NCBI RefSeq assembly: GCF_950295315.1
Contig: NC_080170.1
Span: 96,562,477-96,626,476 of the forward strand
Direction: 5' to 3'
DNA from: Erinaceus europaeus
Taxonomy: Eukaryota > Chordata > Mammalia > Eulipotyphla > Erinaceidae
Length of the DNA stretch: 64,000 nt
The notes under the pieces are model-generated. The model had not been told where the DNA came from. It saw only the letters and a program-made list of their open reading frames with translations, and ran no database searches. Numbering within the stretch: position 1 is the stretch's first letter; each line of letters begins with the position of its first letter. A program made the translations under genes and the position numbers. Positions 23,935 through 34,856 of the stretch are shown piece after piece.

Positions 23935-24383
23935 ATTCTCCTAGTTAATGGATTGCAGATGCTATTGTAAAAGGAATTTGCACATATGATTACAATGGCC
24001 TATCAATTGAAGAAACATCAGCTGGATCTAACCTAGTCCTGTTTACCCTACAAATCTAAATCTAAAGTCAGAGACAGGAAAATCAAAGATTAAAATTTTG
24101 AGAGGCATGCTTCAATTCATTTAAAGAAAAAAAAGTAAACATTAATAAGGAACTTCATGTAGCCACTATGAACAGAGTGGTCCCTGAACAATATCTAAGG
24201 GGGGGGACATGATATAGTTGCAAATAGCTCAATTTGGCCAACAACCCTAATAAGTTTGGAAAGTACACTAATTCTAAGAAAATGGCAGGATGATCAACTC
24301 TTGTTTGTAGATTTTAATGAATCTGTAAAAGCCAGCACAAAGAACATAGATGTACCATCCTTACGTTGCAGAACTGAAGAATT
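23935..24383. other. No identified feature
   Basis: AT-rich sequence with no recognisable gene or repeat. Confidence 0.4.
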
Positions 24384-24398
24384 AGAAATAGATAAATA

Positions 24399-24682
24399 GG
24401 GAGTCAGGCAGGTTAAGCACAGCAGGTTAAGTGCAGGTGGCACAAAGTGCAAGGGCTGGCACAAGGATCCCTGTTCGAACCCCTGGCTCCCCAACTGCAG
24501 GGAAGTCACTTTACAAGTGGTGAAGCAGGTCTGCAGTGTCTATCTTTTTCTCCCCTCTCTGTCTTCCCTTCCTTTCTCCATTTCTCTCTGTCCTATCCAA
24601 CAACAATGACATCAATAATAAACACCAATAAAACAACAAGGGCAACAAAAGGGAATAAATAAATAAATATTTTTTTTAAAAA
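24399..24682 (+). mobile_element. SINE, family A
   Basis: Head gggagtcaggcaggttaagc with a small rearrangement (a duplicated 'ggttaag'), B box TGTTCGAACCC, and an (AAAT)n tail. Perfect 15-bp duplication agaaatagataaata at 24384-24398 and 24683-24697. Confidence 0.93.
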
Positions 24683-24699
24683 AGAAATAGATAAATAAA

Positions 24700-25179
24700 T
24701 TAGTATTTTTAGCCATCAGTATTTATGGTGATTTATTAAACAGTAATTGAAAAGTAGTACAGTCTTAATAAGTAGATTGTGAAAAAGAAGCTAGGGATTG
24801 TCATACATCTGTTATTGGTTGATCAGGACTTCATTTACTAACATTACTTTCAACAAAAAAAAAAATTATGACTTGGGGAAGGGAAAAAGCCTCAAAGACC
24901 TGTTCACTGCCATACTAATATTTATTCCTGTATGTACACTTGACAGAGATATTGAAATAAATTATTACTTGTCTTTTGAATAGAAAATTCAAGATACCAG
25001 ATATGGTAAACAGTATATTAGGATACCATCACAAGAATTCTGTCACTTCAGCATTATCAAAGGCTTTCAATATTATGCTCTGAAATGATTACTTTTAAGT
25101 TATATAATGCTTAAAATATTACAGAAGGGAGAAATTTTTGACTCATCTGACCTTTTTCTCTTTTATTTTAATTCATATG
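24700..25179. other. No identified feature
   Basis: AT-rich sequence without recognised genes. Confidence 0.4.
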
Positions 25180-25395
25180 TTTTTGTTTTTGTTATTTTTA
25201 GATTTTACTGGGGAATAATGGTTTACAATATAGTTTATTTTGACACAAATTACAAACTCTCATCTCCCCATGCCAGGTGTCTGTAAGACACTCTCTCATC
25301 ATGTCTCAGGACCCTAGCATTCTTTTCCCCCATCTTCTTCCTTCCTACCAAGGCTTTACACTGTCTACTTTACCCAGACTGACTTTGTTTTTTTT
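25180..25395 (-). repeat. L1 3' UTR fragment
   Basis: 'gattttactggggaataatggt' and 'ttacaatatagtttattttgacac' followed by 'caggaccctagcattc'; same pattern as 14055-14285. T-rich at its left edge as expected for a reverse-strand tail. Confidence 0.6.
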
Positions 25396-25515
25396 AAATT
25401 TTTTTTTTACTGAGCTTCCCTGAATGCCATGTTCCTCCCACATAGTGCTGGGCTTGAACCCAGGGCCTCCACCATGGTAAGGCAGATGCTTTAGTGGGTA
25501 GGTTATCTCTCAGCT
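25396..25515 (-). mobile_element. Old SINE fragment, family C-like
   Basis: Contains 'agtgctgggcttgaacccag' and 'ggcagatgctttagtgggtag', the usual end region of family C copies here. Diverged. Confidence 0.5.
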
Positions 25516-25735
25516 TTCTTTTTTAAATTACTTCTTTTGGATAGAATACAGAGATAAATTGAAAGGTAAGGGCATATAGGGACAGAAAGAAAGACACCAG
25601 TAGCACTGCCACATCATTCATGAAGCTTCCCCTCTGCAGGTGGGGACAAGGGGCTTAAACCTGGGTCCTTGCACAGTGTAACATGTACACTCTACTGGGT
25701 GTGTCATTGTCTGGCCTCCACTTGCTTTTATTTTT
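25516..25735 (-). mobile_element. SINE, family B
   Basis: 'ggatagaatacagagataaattg', 'catgaagcttcccctctgcag', then a head with 'ttaaacctgggtccttgcac' and 'ctctactgggtgtgtcattg'. A diverged reverse copy. Confidence 0.8.
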
Positions 25736-26269
25736 AGTGAGAAAAATACATGTTCATTATATTGATTCAAAAAAAATAAAATTTTATGAAGATTTCATTC
25801 TTTAAAAGTCTTTTTCAGTACAGAATCCAATGTTAACTATAAACTTTCCACACCCCCGTTTTCTCCTTGATAAAAATCCACTTAATCCAGAGATTCACAT
25901 TATATCTAGACCTCAGGGGTGGAATGGGGTGGGTAATTTGAACTAGTTAAAAAGTGAAATTCCTTAGATTAGAGATGAGTTTGTAAATTAATTTCTTTCT
26001 CAGCCAGATTGAAGAGAAAAATGCCTATCCATCTTTAAGAACAGTATTTCTCCTTTGTGTCTGCCAGCAGTAAATGAGCATAATGCTGCTCAGATTGTCA
26101 TTTGTAGCCACCTTGAAACCACGGGGACCACCAGCAAAGAGGAAGAAGAGGATTTGGATTCTTGCTTATGTTTAGGCTTCACTTTAGAACATACTTGGAG
26201 CCCACCCTCCTTCTGATCTTCAAAGGGGAGTGGGTGTGTTCTCTTGTCTATAGCTCAAATATTCTTTTT

Positions 26270-26450
26270 ATTTTTTTTAAACTATTTTCATTTACTTTAT
26301 TTTAATGAGAAAGAGTTGATACAGAGGGAAAGATACTGAGAGAAAGAGACCAAAACACTGCTCAGTTCTGCTTATGGTGGTGCTGGGGATTGAACCTGAG
26401 ATCTCAGAGCCTCAGGCTTTTAAGGTATTTGTATAACCAGCCCCAGCTCA
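26270..26450 (-). mobile_element. SINE, family C
   Basis: Purine-rich 'gagagaaagagaccaaaac', 'actgctcagttctgcttatg', 'ggtgctggggattgaacctg', then 'cagagcctcaggc' and 'ttgtataaccagccccag'. It is the clearest family C copy in the window. Confidence 0.75.
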
Positions 26451-26686
26451 AATATTCTAAGAGATAATGTGATGTATCACTACTTCCTGTCAGCTTACTA
26501 TTTAAACTTTATTCTCAAATGTAAAGTCTTTTGAAATCCTATGAAATTTCATCTCTAGTTTCCCTGGCAACTATCACATGTCACTCATGGATGTTCTGAA
26601 GCACACAGGTAATATTCTATCTCATCACCTCAGTTTTAAATCCAGAAAAAGACAAATGAAATGGCTTCCAGTAAGTCCTTAAGGCT

Positions 26687-27258
26687 TCTTCTTCTAGCGT
26701 TTGCCCTTCTTCCATAGCCAGTCAACAGCGTCAGGTGGAGCCTAATGTAAAGTTTCGAGACCTCCTTTGAATCTAGAGAGGTGGCAGTCGTTGACTATGT
26801 GGGTCATAGTCTGTCTGTAGCCGCAGGGGCAGTTTGGGTCATCTCTGGCTCCCCAGCGATGGAACATAGCGGCGCACCGGCCATGGCCTGTTCGATAGCG
26901 ATTGAGGAGGGCCCAATCATAACGTGCTAGGTCAAAGCCGGGTTGACGCTTGCAGGGGTCTGTGCTGAGGTGTTTGTTCTTTACCTCAGCTGACTGCCAA
27001 CTCTGTTTCCAAGAGACTGGAACAGAGAAGTTCAGTGTAGGTGTAGGGGACCAGATTGGGTGACGAGACGTCAAGCGTTGGACAGGGTGGGCGAAGATAT
27101 CCGAGTATATTGGCAGGTCCGGTCGAGCGTAGATGTGGGAAATGAACTTAGATGATGCCGCATCCCGACGAATATCTGGCGGGGCGATGTTGCTAAGAAC
27201 TGGCAGCCATGGAACCCGGGTGGAACGGATGGTTCCAGAAATTATCCTCATGGAGGAA
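26687..27258 (-). mobile_element. Non-L1 non-LTR retrotransposon, 5'-truncated copy 1
   Basis: A GC-rich island of about 572 bp in AT-rich surroundings, coding on the reverse strand for the C-terminal region of a non-LTR retrotransposon polyprotein (see the pseudogene entry). On the coding strand it ends only about 10 bp after the natural stop codon, in AAG repeats, with no poly-A. Flanks carry the same 7-bp taaggct (26680-26686 and 27259-27265), a plausible but short target duplication. Protein features do not match L1 or BovB/RTE. I cannot name the clade. Confidence 0.8.
26694..27251 (-). pseudogene. Non-LTR retrotransposon ORF, C-terminal domain, one nonsense change
   Basis: Open for 169 codons from the first ATG (27251), although the true protein would start far upstream. 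Residues 4-31 (ISGTIRSTRVPWLPVLSN, IAPPDIRRDA) resemble the segment that follows the reverse transcriptase domain in Jockey/I/R1-type elements. Residues 113-126 are WALLNRYRTGHGRC. Residues 141-156 form CPCGYRQTMTHIVNDC, a CxC-x7-H-x4-C zinc-binding-like motif. At 26742 a TAG replaces the CAG seen in copy 2; beyond it the frame continues APPDAVDWLWKKGKR to a natural TAG at 26694-26696. So one point mutation is the only visible break in about 185 codons, which implies a recent insertion. Family assignment is from memory of related proteins, not a search. Confidence 0.78.
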
Positions 27259-27451
27259 TAAGGCTGTAGAGATAAAAAGAAAAGAATGTAAGTCTGAGCT
27301 GCAAAAGAAAGTAAAAAAAATCTACCATGTTTACTAGTCTTATCCTTTCCACATTTTTTTCATTTCTCTTTTTTTTAATGCAGCCATGAGAGACCCAAAA
27401 TTTAATGTAAATTTTATTGGAGGTCAAGTTTTTCTTTCTGCATTAGTTTTC

Positions 27452-28287
27452 CTTTTTAAAAATTTATTTATAAAAAAAGAAACACTGACAAAACCATAGG
27501 ATAAGAGGGGTCTAACTCCACACAAGTCCCACCACAAGAACTCCATATCCCATCCCCTCCTCTGATAGCTTTCCTATTCTTTAACCCTCTGGGAGTATGG
27601 ACTCAAGGTCATTGTGGGATGCAGAAGGTGGAAGGTCTGGCTTCTGTAACTGCTTCCCCGCTGAACATGGATGTTGGTAGGTCTATCCATACTCCCAACC
27701 TGCTTCTCTCTTTCCCTAGTGGGGCAAGGTTCTGGGGAATTGGAACTCCAGGACACATTGATGGGGTTTTCTGTCCAGGAAAGTCTGGTTGGCACCATGC
27801 TAGCAACTAGAACCTGGTGGCTGAAAAGAGAGTTAATATATAAAGCCAAACAAATCGTTGACTAATCATGAACCTAAAAGCTGGAATAGTGCAGATGAAG
27901 AGTTGGGGAGGGGGGTCCTCTGTTTTTTAGATAGCTAGTAGGCATATTTTAGTTTTATTGCAAAGGGCCTGTGGCTATACTAATTTTTTTTTTCCTTGAG
28001 CCTGAAATCTGATATGCAGGTAAATCCAACTTATTGTCTGAGGAGATGATATAATGGCTGGAAAAAAGGGCCAGAAAGCTGTATCAGGGAAGAGAGTAGC
28101 TCCCAAATATGGGAAAGGTGTATAAATATTGTTGACTATAAACCCCATCGATTTGATGTGGTCTGGGGCTCATATTCAGCTTAGGAGCCTGTGTGACTAC
28201 TGCATGCATATAGATCTGAGCTCACATTCTGTGGTCATGAGTAGGAATGTTCCAACCTTCCCCAATTTCAGAACCCAATTTTATGGT
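27452..28287 (-). repeat. Repeat X copy 2 with a 31-bp target duplication
   Basis: An 836-bp reverse-strand copy: A/T-rich tail at 27455-27480, the GGTGGGACTTGT-like 3' block, and 'cttctgcat', 'ccatgttcagc' and 'ccataggata' landmarks. It is bounded by a perfect 31-bp direct repeat at 27421-27451 and 28288-28318. The flanks and A-rich end show integration by target-primed reverse transcription, typical of L1 machinery. Confidence 0.8.
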
Positions 28288-28318
28288 AGGTCAAGTTTTT
28301 CTTTCTGCATTAGTTTTC

Positions 28319-29434
28319 TAAACACACTTGAGTCTCATATACAAAAACAAAACAAAACAAAACAAAAAACACAAAAATGCTGTCACAGAAAACAATTCAA
28401 TTTCATAAGATTATAAGCCCAATTTCATAATCTAAGACCTTTGTTCTCCTTTTTCTCCACGTCATAAGAATAAACTTTAATCTTGGGCCTAAATAGGTAT
28501 AATAGATTAATACAAAATATTTCACTGCTAATAGTATTACTCTTTCAGTATCCTATAGTGCTCAGTTAGTTATTTACTGATTATTTAAATGATGGAAATA
28601 AAATTGAGAAGATGATTTTTTCCAAAACTTTCTATACTGTTTTTCATCATAGAAGTATATAAGTGGAGAAATTTCAAATCATAATGATAGCTTTTTTTTT
28701 CTTTGTTGACTTGGATAGTAAACAGATGAGACTTTCATTTATAAGAAAGAAGTATCTAATTCAAAAAAAAATATTGAAAACTTCTACATAGCCAAGAACT
28801 ACTCAGCCAGAAATCTAGTGAAGAAAAGTTTTCTTTTCCCATATGGACAGTTCATTTACTCCACAGTGACTTCCTGATTTCAATTTCTGACACCTGATAT
28901 GTTGCCTGTTGTCCATATAATTGCATGATTATTTTAATCATCAAATAGAAAATTTCACTGCTCAAAATTTCTAATAAGTTTAAATCAAAGGGTATGAGGA
29001 CTATCAAGATTCTATATAATCAGATCTTCAGCTAAGTTCCTTGACTTGATAGCCTCTCTTCCTTTTAAGTTCTACTCCATCTACTCTGTCTCCCCTGAGC
29101 TGAAAATGCCAGTCTTGCTTCCATTCAGTACCTTTGTACTTGCAAATTCTCTGACTGTGAATAGAATGTGAGCTCCATGATATTAGGAACTCTCTTTTGT
29201 TTATTACTATGTCACCACACCACTTAGTAGAAGTTAAATAACTAGTAAGTACATGGATGTACTTTTATTTTTATAGAAGGTACCAAAAATATATACAGTA
29301 TTTCCAGATTGTTCTAATGAAAACTGTTCTAATGAAAGCCATGTTATAAATTAATTCTGAAAATGATGTTATTTCTCACTCATTTTTTTAAATTTCATGT
29401 TTCTTTTAAAAGGCACTATATGTTTCTTAGAGAG
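28319..29434. other. No identified gene
   Basis: AT-rich, with an AAAAC repeat near 28340-28370. No recognisable coding or repeat family. Confidence 0.4.
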
Positions 29435-29625
29435 AGACGTATGTGAGTGTGTACTTGAGAGATGATGTGCTTAGTAAAGTGCATGTTGTAAAGAGCTTGA
29501 CGCCCTGGCTTCAACTTCCAGCACCTCAGGGAAGCATCCTAGACAGCCCTAAGGGAAATATGTAGATGATGGATAGTGCTTTGCCTCTTTCCTTGTCTAT
29601 CTCTTTCTTTATCTAAAAATATGGA
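29435..29625 (+). mobile_element. Old SINE-like element, family D
   Basis: 'agatgatgtgcttagtaaagtg', 'catgttgtaaagagcttgacg', 'cttcaacttccagcacctcag', then a CT-rich end and an A-rich tail. Decayed tRNA-like head. Confidence 0.5.
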
Positions 29626-29892
29626 ATATAAATTAAGTCAGAGTAGGGGAACAGGATACCCAGGAATTCATTTTCAAAAAAAATAAGTAAAAGAAGAAAA
29701 ATGAATTGTAGGTACAGTTCAACATCAAGAGACAACATATCAGACTAAATAGGAATGAGGTATTTTTATTTCCTGGGAAACATTTTAATATAAATTTTAC
29801 TCTTTGGATTGAAACTATTTTGCCTTTTCCTATGAAACAAACTGAACAAAATACCATCAAGTAACCACTAACTCTGTTACTTAAAATATTTA

Positions 29893-30195
29893 CTTATGAA
29901 AGAGAAGGAGAAAGAGAAAAGAGGAGGAGAGGAGGGGAGGGGAGAGAAGAGGAGAAGGGAAGGGAGAGAAAAGGAGAGGGGAAAGGAGAGAAGAGGAGGG
30001 AGGAGAGAGAGGAGAGGGAGAGGGGGAGGAAGAGGGAAGATATATATATATAGAGAGAGAGAGAAAGACACACACTTACAACCTGAGTCACTGCTTGTGA
30101 AGCAGACCCCCAGCAGGTGGGGATCCAGGGCTCAAACAAGAATACTTGTGAGGGTCCTTGTGCTTTGTACTTTGTGCCCTTATTCTAGTAAGCCT
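29893..30195 (-). mobile_element. SINE, family B, with an expanded GGAGA purine tract
   Basis: About 140 bases of almost pure purine (GGAGAGGGGAGA-type) followed by a TATA/GAGA run, then 'tgcttgtgaagcagacccc', 'caggtggggatcc' and a decayed head. Four long frames across it are low-complexity artefacts of the tract. Confidence 0.75.
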
Positions 30196-30429
30196 CCGTC
30201 CATCACCCATAATCACTGATCCTTAATGAAGAATAGAGACACTAATTTTAAAAGAGACACCCCTGAGGCTAACAGTGTCATAAAGCAATGCTGCTTCACT
30301 TAAAATATTATCACTGTCTAGCACAGTTTTAGATTTTATCCTTCATAAGGAAGCATACATGTTTCTGATGTTTGAGCTGAGGGAAGAGTGAAATTTCCTC
30401 ATATTAGAATCATTATTAACTTTAGCACT

Positions 30430-30640
30430 TTTCTTTTTAATATATTTTTCTATTATTTATTATTGTATAGAGACAGAGAGAAATTGAGAGAGGAGAGGCA
30501 GATAGAGAGGGAAAGACACAGACACTTACAGCCCTGCTTCACCACTCATGAAGCTTTCCCCCTGCAGGTGGGGACCAGGGGCTTGAATCTGGATCCCTGC
30601 ATTGTGAGCACTTAACCAGATGTGCCACCACCTGCCCCCT
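30430..30640 (-). mobile_element. SINE, family B
   Basis: 'ttattattgtatagagacagag' tail/body, 'catgaagctttccccctgcag', 'ttgaatctggatccctgc', then 'cttaaccagatgtgccaccacctgcc'. Confidence 0.85.
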
Positions 30641-31830
30641 CATTTTTCTATGAAGTTAAAAAAAAACAACAACAAAATAACCACAAGGCAAAAATAAATT
30701 ATTGGTACACTTTCATTAGCATTTCACTCAAATACAATTATACAAAAGTACATCTCAAATACCCCTATTTTATAACCAAGTAAAAATGTCCCATTTACAG
30801 AAAGTTCAAGACCTTATCTCTGTAAAATAGTGTTATCCGTGAATAGGTTAAATTTGTATATTTCTTTTAAATTTTAAAGTAAAATTGACTGTGAGTATAG
30901 CTTTCAATTTCTATTTAAATATGCTCTGGTTGTTTTAGTGCTCTTTTAAATTCACAATACTTATGTCTAGCATACACATAATGCCAGTACATATTCAACC
31001 TAGTAAATAAGAATGTCTAGTCTTTGAAATGAGTTCATCTCCATTCATTTGCCCCACAAAATAAATTCAATTTGTGTATTTTTCAAGTTACCCAAAGTTA
31101 TAATTATTTCAGAGGTTGTTACATTAGAATTATTACACATTTGGGTAACAGACATCAAGCAACATGTTGTTCTTGTTGTTGATATTGCTCATTATATGTA
31201 TGTCACTGAGGGGAAAGGACATGACCTGGACTTTTTTTTAAATTTGTGTCAATTCAGAAACAGGTTTTTTTTCCCACCAAATTTCGCAGTTTCCATTTCA
31301 CTAAAATTCAGCTTTATTATAGGATAGGAAAGTCTGAATACAAGGCCAGGTCCTTTGGTCTGATTAAAATTCATGTCCAGAATTAAAATTTAATTCCACT
31401 TGTTGAAGAAGATAGGCAAATAAAGAAGCTTTCAAGAGCAATTGTGCTCTCAAGAGAGAAATAGGGACTTTGCTGTTATTTCTGGGAGGTATACTGTTAA
31501 ATCCACAACATTTGTTTAAAGTGTTGCCTAAGATATTACCACAGGTAAATCATTTAGGTTCGGACTTGAGGGTCCTTGATACAGCTAGCATGACACTGCA
31601 GGAGTATATTGTACCTTCAGGTCCCCAAATCAGTACTACTTAATGAACCTGAATTCCAGAAAAATCTATACATTTCATGATGAAGTTGGTTGTGGATATG
31701 CTATTTCATGCATCAATCTGCATTTATTACAGAATGCCTACTTCATATTAAGGACTCCTCTGTATTCAGTTGTCTAATAAAACCCAAAGACTTATGCATT
31801 GGAACTCTCAGAGGTGAGATACATGTTTTC
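30641..31830. other. No identified gene
   Basis: AT-rich sequence. A 92-codon forward frame at 31049-31327 shows no recognised domain or conserved pattern. Confidence 0.4.
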
Positions 31831-31845
31831 AGGGCATATAATCTC

Positions 31846-31915
31846 GAAACTTTACATCAGGCTCAACCTGACGCTGTTGACTGGCTACGGAAGAAGGGCA
31901 AACGCTAGAAGAAGA
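31846..31915 (+). mobile_element. Non-L1 non-LTR retrotransposon, 70-bp copy 2
   Basis: Encodes ETLHQAQPDAVDWLRKKGKR and a stop, then AAGAAGA, matching the last codons and tail of copy 1 with few differences and without its nonsense mutation. It is flanked by a perfect 15-bp duplication agggcatataatctc (31831-31845 and 31916-31930). The duplicated target ends in ctc, which is also the element sequence just upstream of the truncation point (ctcgaaac), suggesting microhomology joining at the 5' end. Confidence 0.9.
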
Positions 31916-31930
31916 AGGGCATATAATCTC

Positions 31931-32830
31931 AGAAGAAACCAGTTATGTATCTACTCTTAACACCATTTAAGAAATTTCCTAGTATCATCTCGTAAATGTA
32001 AATTGCTTAGTCCACTTGTCTCTGAGTCAGAATCTGTCAAATTGAAGACCCGGTATACAGTCCAAATTACAGATTGGAAACCAGCAGAAAAGAAAACAAA
32101 AGGAACTTTCAAAACTGTCTTTCCCTCCCATTTCCACTTCCTTGTCAGTCTGAATCCAAGCCTGTCTAGTGACTCTCCTCCCTCTAGTTCACAGAGCTGA
32201 AAATGTTGTTCAGCTTGATCTAATAATGATAACTATAATCACATAAATTGCATATTCCACTTGGCAGGGTGCTGCACAGAGAATTGATGGCCTTGTGCAG
32301 AGCAGTCATGTATCAAAGCTGCAGGACCTGTGTAGAATTCAGGAAATGCCAGTGCTCTCCTTCACATTATGTTCCCTGTAACCTTATGATCTCGCTCTGT
32401 CACTGTACCAGAGAGCAGGTGATCAATCAAAAGAGAAACATCATAAACTACTCTTCTGCCCTCCAAAATATGTTTCTTCCCCTTTGAATTTTAAAATTGA
32501 AGTTGGAATATTTTGTGTGGTTTGCTGAAACTCTCAGAATCTTGACCCCACTGATTCGGTCCTTAGTCTGTCCCTATTGAATTTGTCTTATTAGAGAGAG
32601 ATCTCTTTTCTCAAGACACTGGACTATTCCAGACAGCAATAACACATTCTAAAGAAACTGCATTTCAGAACTGGATGGTTTTCTATCAAATATTCAAACA
32701 GTCTGAATCAAGACACTGTGGCTGACAAGACCTGTTCTCCAGTCCCTTCAACGTGCCAGCTCTTCAGCACAGTTATCTTAAGTTTGAGTGTGGGAGAGAG
32801 GGGAGATATACAATCTCTTTTTGGTACTTT
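31931..32830. other. No identified gene
   Basis: Mixed-composition unique sequence. Frames at 32003-32200 and 32248-32487 lack recognisable domains. Confidence 0.4.
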
Positions 32831-32846
32831 AGAAAGAGGAACAATA

Positions 32847-33150
32847 CCCCACCAATGTGTTCTGGAGCTCCAGTTCCCCAGAACCCCACCCCACTAGGGA
32901 AACAGAGAGGCAAGCTGGGAGTATGGATCCACCTGTCAACACCCATGTTCAGCAGGGAAGCAATTACAGAAGCCAGGCCTTCTGCATCTCACAATGACCT
33001 TGGGTCCATACTCCCAGAGGGTTAAAGAATAGGAAAACTTTCAAGGGAGGGAAGGGGATATGGAGTTCTGGTGGTGGAAATTGTGTGGAGTTGTTCCCCT
33101 CTTATCCTATGGTTTTGTCAGTGTTTCCTTTTTATAAATGAAAAAAAGAA
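32847..33150 (+). repeat. Repeat X copy 3, 5' truncated
   Basis: Contains 'ccaccaatgtgttctggag', 'catgttcagcagggaagcaa', 'catactcccagagggttaaag', 'tatggagttctggtggtgg' and an A-rich end. Flanked by agaaagaggaacaata (32831-32846) and agaaagagaaacaata (33151-33166), a 16-bp duplication with one mismatch. Confidence 0.85.
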
Positions 33151-33187
33151 AGAAAGAGAAACAATAACATCCAATAGAGATGTAAAG

Positions 33188-33444
33188 GGGGTCAGGGGAG
33201 CCAGGCGGTGGCACACCAAGATACTTGGTTAAGCGCACGTAGTATGAAGGACCTGAGCAAGGATACCGGTTCAAGCCCCTGCTCCCCACCCGCAGCCGGG
33301 AGAGGGGGGTTTGCCTCAGAAGTGGTGAAGGAGGTCTGCAGGTGTCTAGCTTTCTCTCTCCCTCTCTTTCTTCCCCTCCCCTCCCAATTTCTCTCAGTCC
33401 TATCCAAATGAATAAATAAATAGATAATTTAAAAATGGCTGCAG
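33188..33444 (+). mobile_element. SINE, family A, interrupted by a second SINE
   Basis: Head 'gagccaggcggtggcac', B box CGGTTCAAGCC, CT-rich body, A-rich linker, then the start of the 3' module (aaaatggctgcagg). The rest of that module (aggagcagtggattcatagtg) reappears at about 33780-33830, after the inserted SINE. Confidence 0.82.
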
Positions 33445-33746
33445 GAGGGGCCGGGTAGTAGCGGACTGGGTTAAATGCATATGGCGCAAAGCTCAAGAAC
33501 TGGTTTAAGGGTTGGGGTTCCAGCCTCGTGCCCCCCACCTGCAGGAAGGTCACTTCACAAGCCATGAAGCCAGTCTGCAGGTGTCTTTCTCTCTTCCTCT
33601 CTGTCTTCCTCTCCTCTCTTGATTTTTCTCTATCCTGTTCAACAACAACAGCTATATCAACAACAAAAAGGGCAACAAGATCGAAAAATGGCCTCCAGGA
33701 GCTGTGGATTCATAGTGTATGCACCTAGCCCCAGCAATAACCCTGG

Positions 33747-33777
<31 letters not shown>

Positions 33778-33778
33778 A
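33445..33778 (+). mobile_element. SINE, family A long form, nested; CA-expanded end
   Basis: Head 'ggggccgggtagtagcgg', body, linker, and 3' module from gcctccaggagctgtgg. The module end, normally ccctggaggcaaa, is replaced by ccctgg plus a CA microsatellite (about 33747-33772). It sits in the 3' module of the SINE at 33188. Confidence 0.82.
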
Positions 33779-34054
33779 CTACAGGAGCAGTGGATTCATA
33801 GTGCAGGCACTGAGCCTAAGCAAGTACCCAAGAGGAAAAAAAGACAGGGAGAGAGATGGAAAGGGGAGAGGGAAACAGAGTTTGGGGAAAGCTCTGATTT
33901 GAAGATAGAAACATTTAATTAACATCTAGTGTTTTTAACAGTTTGACAACAAACAAAACTTCATTACTTATGCAGCTATTTCTGACACTTCCTAGAGGCC
34001 CTCAGCTCAGAACCCAAAGAAAGAGTTTTGGAGGCAACAAACTCTCACCATCCA

Positions 34055-34064
34055 TCTATCTATC

Positions 34065-34099
<35 letters not shown>

Positions 34100-34215
34100 A
34101 TTTAATTTTGATCAACAAGACCGTTAGATAAGAGGGGTACAGTCCCACACAATTCCCACCACCAGAGTTCCACATCCCATCCCTTCCATTACAGACAGCC
34201 TAGCTACTTTAATGG
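34055..34215 (-). repeat. Repeat X copy 4, 3' end with (ATCT)n
   Basis: An ATCT run (about 34059-34098) occupies the tail position. It is followed by 'gataagaggggtacagtccc', 'acacaattcccaccaccag' and 'cacatcccatccc', the 3' end of repeat X on the reverse strand. Strongly 5' truncated. Confidence 0.75.
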
Positions 34216-34790
34216 TAGTGGTATTTTGTAATACATGCTGAATCTGCTAATGGGCCATCTATTGTTCATTGCTCTTTTTAATTCAATATTCTTATACTTT
34301 CATATTTTTGAGGTCAATCTTTAATAAAACTAAATTATTATGTTGTGCTACATAATAATGTAATCAAATGTAATCAAAATGGACGACGCTCATAGTTTAA
34401 CATGCTTCAATTTAGTATCTGAGGCTCAAGTATTATTTTCTTACATATATTTCAAAATGGATGAAGACCTAATTCTTTGTCATTCACACAAGAAGATCAA
34501 TGACATCATTTTACACAAAAGCAATGTGATCAAAGAAAACAATTGTATTCATTAACTCTGTTGAAAGTCACTATCTTATGATGAGCATACTGGCTCTATT
34601 TATGCATGATGACATATATAATATAGAAATAATATTTGGAAAAGAATACATGTACATTTTCTTTCCAATAGAAACTAGTCATCACTACATTTGAAATAGG
34701 AACTATTTTTGTCCTTCCAAAATAGTAACTCGTCTTCAGGCAGCCCATTACTCTGTTGTTATTATTGTCACCAGGCTTCACTATTTTGAG

Positions 34791-34793
34791 ACA

Positions 34794-34856
<63 letters not shown>

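Noticed and set aside
29876..30219. Several long Ser/Leu/Pro-rich or Arg/Glu/Gly-rich frames
   Set aside because: They are translations of a purine-only GGAGA tract inside a SINE.
33107..33565. 152-codon reverse frame
   Set aside because: It is read across two SINEs and the end of repeat X, antisense to the SINEs.
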